Below are positions 60,213 to 64,000 of a DNA stretch of 64,000 nt, piece by piece. Under the pieces are notes generated by a model that saw nothing but the letters and a program-made list of their open reading frames with translations, had not been told where the DNA came from and searched no databases. A program made the position numbers and the translations under genes. This DNA is from Lingula anatina (Eukaryota; Brachiopoda; Lingulata; Lingulida; Lingulidae), in NCBI RefSeq assembly GCF_001039355.2, contig NW_019775779.1:13651-77650 (forward strand), in the 5' to 3' direction. Within the stretch, counting starts at the first letter, position 1; each line of letters opens with the position of its first letter.

Positions 60213-63200
60213 GTAAGTAGAAGAGCGTATAATAGTTCAAAACACAGAGAATTCAAGGACAGATACAAAACAAAATGATGGGTTCAGCCCTTGTCCTTCA
60301 CTAGAAGAGAGAAAAGACAAATGCAAAATACCTAGGCCCACATAAATGCCATGAAATTTCCCAAACATTTTTATATCATTTCTTCCTGATCAGGGAAGGT
60401 GAAATTTTCTGAGAAGAAGGAGGGGAGCAATATGGTGTTCACCTTGATATCTTAAATATTAACAAGGGTGTTCATGGTCTCTTTTTCACAGTGCCTAAAT
60501 GTGACGTTTTAACTTAAAAGTGCAGCCAATTTATGATAGACTCTGTATTAATTGATTCATGGATTTTAATTTTTCACAGATCTGTTTTTCTTTTTTTAAA
60601 TCCTGAAACCATTGTGTTTGTGATAGTGGTAATGATTTCTCCAGACACTGAGAAACTACTAAGGCTCTTTCCTGGTTTTGTGCAATAAGTGACAAAAATA
60701 TCAAAGGTTTCTAACTTGACATAGTTAATACTCATCAGAATATGTGTTGTAGACTGATCAGTTTTCAGCCATCACCAAATAACAAATTTCATGCCAAGAA
60801 ATTTATCACAGTTATCTGGTGTTTTTCTTTTGATCAGAGCATTTTGAACATGTTCATAATCTCTTATTTCCTGGAAATAAGTGTCACAAAGATAGAGTTG
60901 GTAGCACTGAAATATTTTATTGAAGTTTGTAAAACATGTACTTCCGCTGTTTGCCTGGATATGATTCAAGAAAAATTGTGATCTTATTTTGGAGAGGAGT
61001 CTTCTTAATTATACAGACTGTGCTGTGTTTTGCTGCTTGTTGATACAGTAGTTTCTGATTTGTGTACTTAGATATTTGAATTGTATTTACTTCCACGATA
61101 TCATAGTGACTGACATATTTTCATAACCTTCCCAACACATCTGTGAAGCTGGGTGTTTTGTCAAGCTGATGTTAAGTTTGTTCATGAGAAATTTTTCCTA
61201 TATTTTTGTTACTGAGAAATTTGTCAGTCTTTTGTAAAAATAATTCTCCCAACTTAATTATTTTTTTGTGGCTCAGGGAGGGCATATTAGTTGAATGCAT
61301 TTTCCAAAAACCACATTGTTCAAATTAGTAAAATACACCAGCCACTGAACTTGCATTAAGGACATTTCCTCATGTTCAGTAGGAGTTTTCAAACATGCAC
61401 CCATTATGTGTCTAAGTTCCCATGGAGAGGAATCAATGATGAATGTACCCTTAATATCTGTATGGTGAGTTTCATTTAATTAAGGGTGGACCCAGTCTGA
61501 TGAAATAAGGCTAAACTCTTTTAAACTAAGTGCCTTTTTTGGACTACTTTTATTGCCCCCTCCCACGAGGCACATGCAATATGCTTTCAATCAGTATTTG
61601 AAAATGCATGGTTGTAGCATTGCCTTAGGCCTCCATAGTAAAAAAGTAAAAAATGTAAATTGATTAGGTAGGCCAGGAATGTCAAATCAGGGACAAATAA
61701 GGAAAGTGAATTTCTCTTTTTTCAGTCTCTTATGTAATGGTTTATGTTAGATTAATATATTACCAAACTGATGATTCTTTGCATATGTTATCATTAAACT
61801 TTTACAAAAATGTAACTTATTAGTTTGAGGCCAGTAATGGATTTTCAATACTGTGAACTAGCAGTGATCTTTGCCCAGAGACCTCACCCAAGCAAGAAGT
61901 GTCAAGAGTAGGACATTTAAAAAAATGATAATTTGATGATTAATGGGCTTGTTTGGGGTGAAGTCAAATGGACTGAAACTTTGAAACTGTGGAATAGAGC
62001 TGAAAGAATTCTCACAATGGGTAGATCACAGATATGTATATTCCCCCTGATAAGTGATTGCTACAGTGAAATCGTACTTCTTTTCCAAGCTGCCAGTGTG
62101 ATTTGATTATAGCAGTGTTTTCCTACAGTTGGTTGCAATGAGTTTGATTACAATAGCTTTACTCCTCAATAGTGTTTTTTTTTTTAAGATTACAATAAAT
62201 TTCTTTTGTTTCTTCCAGTCTACAGCCAAGGTGAAGATGGAATGGATCCAATTCCAACAGAGGGCACTCTGCCACCAGGATATCCTTTACCTTCCGCCTC
62301 AATCCCTGACACAAGCCAGCAGAACAACTCAACTGATGCTGCTGCTGTGAGCTCAACTAACACTTCTGAGACAGAGACCTCATTGCAGCCGGATGTGACA
62401 ACTGTCACAACTAGCACAATTTACAGTAATTCTACAGCTGATGCACCAACAAGTTCAGGAACTACTGAGTCTACAGCAGGCACTGATTCAGATGGACAAC
62501 AAGGACAAACAACTTCAGGGGAGGTGTTTGTGTACCCCACTACTCCTGGGGATGATGTGACTGTTGTTGTTGAGGTTTCTAATTCAACTGAATCTGCCTC
62601 TGACAGCAATAGTACTACAAATACCACTTCTGTGTCTGGAGGTAATATAACTGCAGAGGTACCCTCACAAGAAGAAAATGTGACTATTGTGGCCACCACC
62701 ATATTAGTATCTGCCACAGATTCTTCCATTTCTACTATAGAAAACACTACAGAAATAAATTATACTGATACAGAATCCACCACTGCTCCATCTTCAGAGA
62801 GGGAATCTACAGCATTCTATGCCACAGAGCCAGAATCCACAACCACAACTCCTGTTACAGAGGCAGAATCAACAACCATACCCCCTCCCACAGAGGCAGA
62901 ATCAACAACCATACCCCCTCCCACAGAGGCAGAATCAACAACCACACCCCCTCCCACAGAGGCAGAATCAACAACCACACCCCCTCCCACAGAGGCAGAA
63001 TCTACTACCATACCCCCTGTCACAGAGACAGAATCCATTAGCACACCTCCTGTCACAGAGGTAGAATCTGCAACCACACCCCCTGTCACAGAGACAGAAT
63101 CCATTAGCACACCTCCTGTCACAGAGGTAGAATCTGGAACCACACCCCCTGTCACAGAGACAGAATCTACAACCACACCTCCTGTCACAGAGGTAGAATC

Positions 63201-64000
63201 CACAACCTCACCCTCTGTCATAGTTGAATCCACAACCACACTACCTGTCACAGAGACCGAATCCACATCAGAGGTGCCTTTCACAGAATCAACAATTGGA
63301 GCTGCAGTTACCATTTTTGAAAGGTCCCAATTAAATATCACAACAGTGGAAACCACCATCACAAGCAGTTATAATCCTGTTACTCCAGGAGAAAATGATA
63401 CTGTTGTTGTCAGTGTTGAACCAGCAGTTACAACTAGTGAACCAATCTCTCAAGTAAATGTGACTGAGGAAACTGTAGACACTACAACAACTACTGGTAT
63501 GACACCAAGGGAAGAAAATGTTACATCAGTTCATACAACTACCACAAGTGATTTTATTGCTCCTGTTACCCCTGCAGAAAATAATACTGTAATTGTCAGT
63601 GTTGAACCAGTAGTAACTAGTGAATCCACCTCTCAGGTGAATGTGACTGCAGAAGTAGTAGAAGGTACAACAAGTACTGTGACAACACCAATGGCAGAAA
63701 ATGTTACAACTGTTGAAACAACTACCACAAGTGATTTCATTGTTCCTGTTACCCCTGGAGAAAATGATACAGTCGCTGTCAGTGTGGAACCAGCAATTAC
63801 AACTAGTGAACCAACCTCTCAAGTGAATGTGACTGCAGAAGTTGTAGAAAGTACAACATCTACTGTAACAACACCAATGACGGAAAACATTACAACTGTT
63901 GAGACAACCACAAGTGATTTTATTGTTCCTGTTACATCTGGATATAATGATACTGTAATTGTCAGTGTTGAACCAGCTGTAACAACTAGTGAACCAATCT
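60158..64000 (+). CDS. Secreted or cell-surface mucin-like protein, 3' end beyond the window
   Basis: The coding parts are 60158-60212 and 62219 to the window end, joined in phase 1 (G plus TC makes the Val of VYSQ). After the signal peptide the protein is dominated by Ser, Thr, Pro, Glu and Val, with many N-x-S/T sequons and no Cys in the visible part, as in heavily O- and N-glycosylated mucin-type ectodomains. Order: a unique Ser/Thr-rich segment (62219-62823), an 11-residue repeat array (62824 to about 63290), then a 61-62-residue repeat array (about 63376 onward). No folded domain, transmembrane segment or anchor is visible because the window ends first. It could be a gel-forming or membrane mucin, a mucus or egg-coat protein, or a cell-adhesion stalk. 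I assign no gene name. Confidence 0.78.
60213..62218 (+). other. Intron of the mucin-like gene
   Basis: A 2.0-kb AT-rich intron from GTAAGT to TTTGTTTCTTCCAG. Short ORFs inside (for example 60742-60981) lack splice support or similarity. Confidence 0.7.
62824..63290 (+). repeat. 33-bp coding minisatellite (11-aa repeat)
   Basis: About 13-14 units of consensus T-E-x-E-S-T-T-x-P-P-x. Early units read TEAESTTIPPP; later ones alternate TETESISTPPV with TEVESxTTPPV, giving a 66-bp higher-order unit. Two late units have lost codons. Thr/Ser/Pro-rich units like this are typical O-glycan carriers. Confidence 0.93.
63376..64000 (+). repeat. 183-186-bp coding repeat (61-62 aa)
   Basis: Units start at 63376, 63562, 63745 and 63928 (spacing 186, 183, 183 bp); the last is cut by the window edge. 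The consensus begins PVTPGENDTVVVSVEPAVT, continues TSEPxSQVNVTAEVVE, then TTxMxENVTTVETTTTSDFI. Each unit has conserved NDT, NVT and ENVT/ENIT sequons. Confidence 0.92.

Noticed and set aside
62817-63362. A 181-codon minus-strand ORF rich in VDSxSVTGG repeats
   Set aside because: It is the mirror of the 33-bp minisatellite on the plus strand. The plus frame is longer, has a spliced signal peptide and carries sensible sequons.
1-64000. tRNA, rRNA, CRISPR or bacterial operon signals
   Set aside because: None was found by eye. The window has spliced genes, poly(A) signals and animal-type repeats.

Overview
This is eukaryotic, animal nuclear DNA: AT-rich, with long introns bounded by GT/AG, AATAAA poly(A) signals, simple-sequence repeats and several non-autonomous DNA transposons. 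There are no operons, rRNA genes, CRISPR arrays or phage genes. The NuMA-type gene on the left points to a bilaterian. The intron content and divergence from vertebrate NuMA suggest an invertebrate (a deuterostome such as a lancelet, hemichordate or echinoderm, or a lophotrochozoan). I cannot name the species.

Bases 1-19400 hold one complete plus-strand gene, an orthologue of NUMA1 (nuclear mitotic apparatus protein). I rebuilt about 22 coding exons whose splice phases all agree, from the ATG at 1217 to a stop at 19194-19196. The order is a Hook-type head, a serine/proline linker, a very long coiled-coil rod (mostly one giant exon), then a basic tail with the conserved W..LxELQxRNxxCxPHL block and an FNIGFSPK motif. 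The deduced protein is about 1671 aa, or about 1912 aa if the third-last exon reads through to its own stop at 17017-17019. The giant exon contains a 1270-bp direct duplication separated by a single N. The duplication breaks the frame and its copies differ at only four positions seen, so it looks like two haplotypes placed in tandem by the assembler. Removing one copy restores an unbroken frame.

Bases 19400-60060 hold no convincing protein-coding gene. They contain microsatellites, a pair of palindromic MITEs of one family, a second MITE with near-perfect 39-bp inverted repeats, dispersed and tandem repeats, a few candidate non-coding or orphan exons, and several compact higher-complexity patches that could be regulatory elements. 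Part of this stretch may be the first intron or introns of the right-hand gene.

Bases 60063-64000 hold the 5' part of a secreted or surface mucin-like gene on the plus strand: a signal-peptide exon, a 2-kb intron, then a Ser/Thr-rich exon open to the window edge. It carries two repeat arrays: an 11-aa TE.ESTTxPPx repeat, then a 61-62-aa N-glycosylation-rich repeat. Nothing in the sequence links the two genes functionally: one acts at the spindle and nucleus, the other on or outside the cell.
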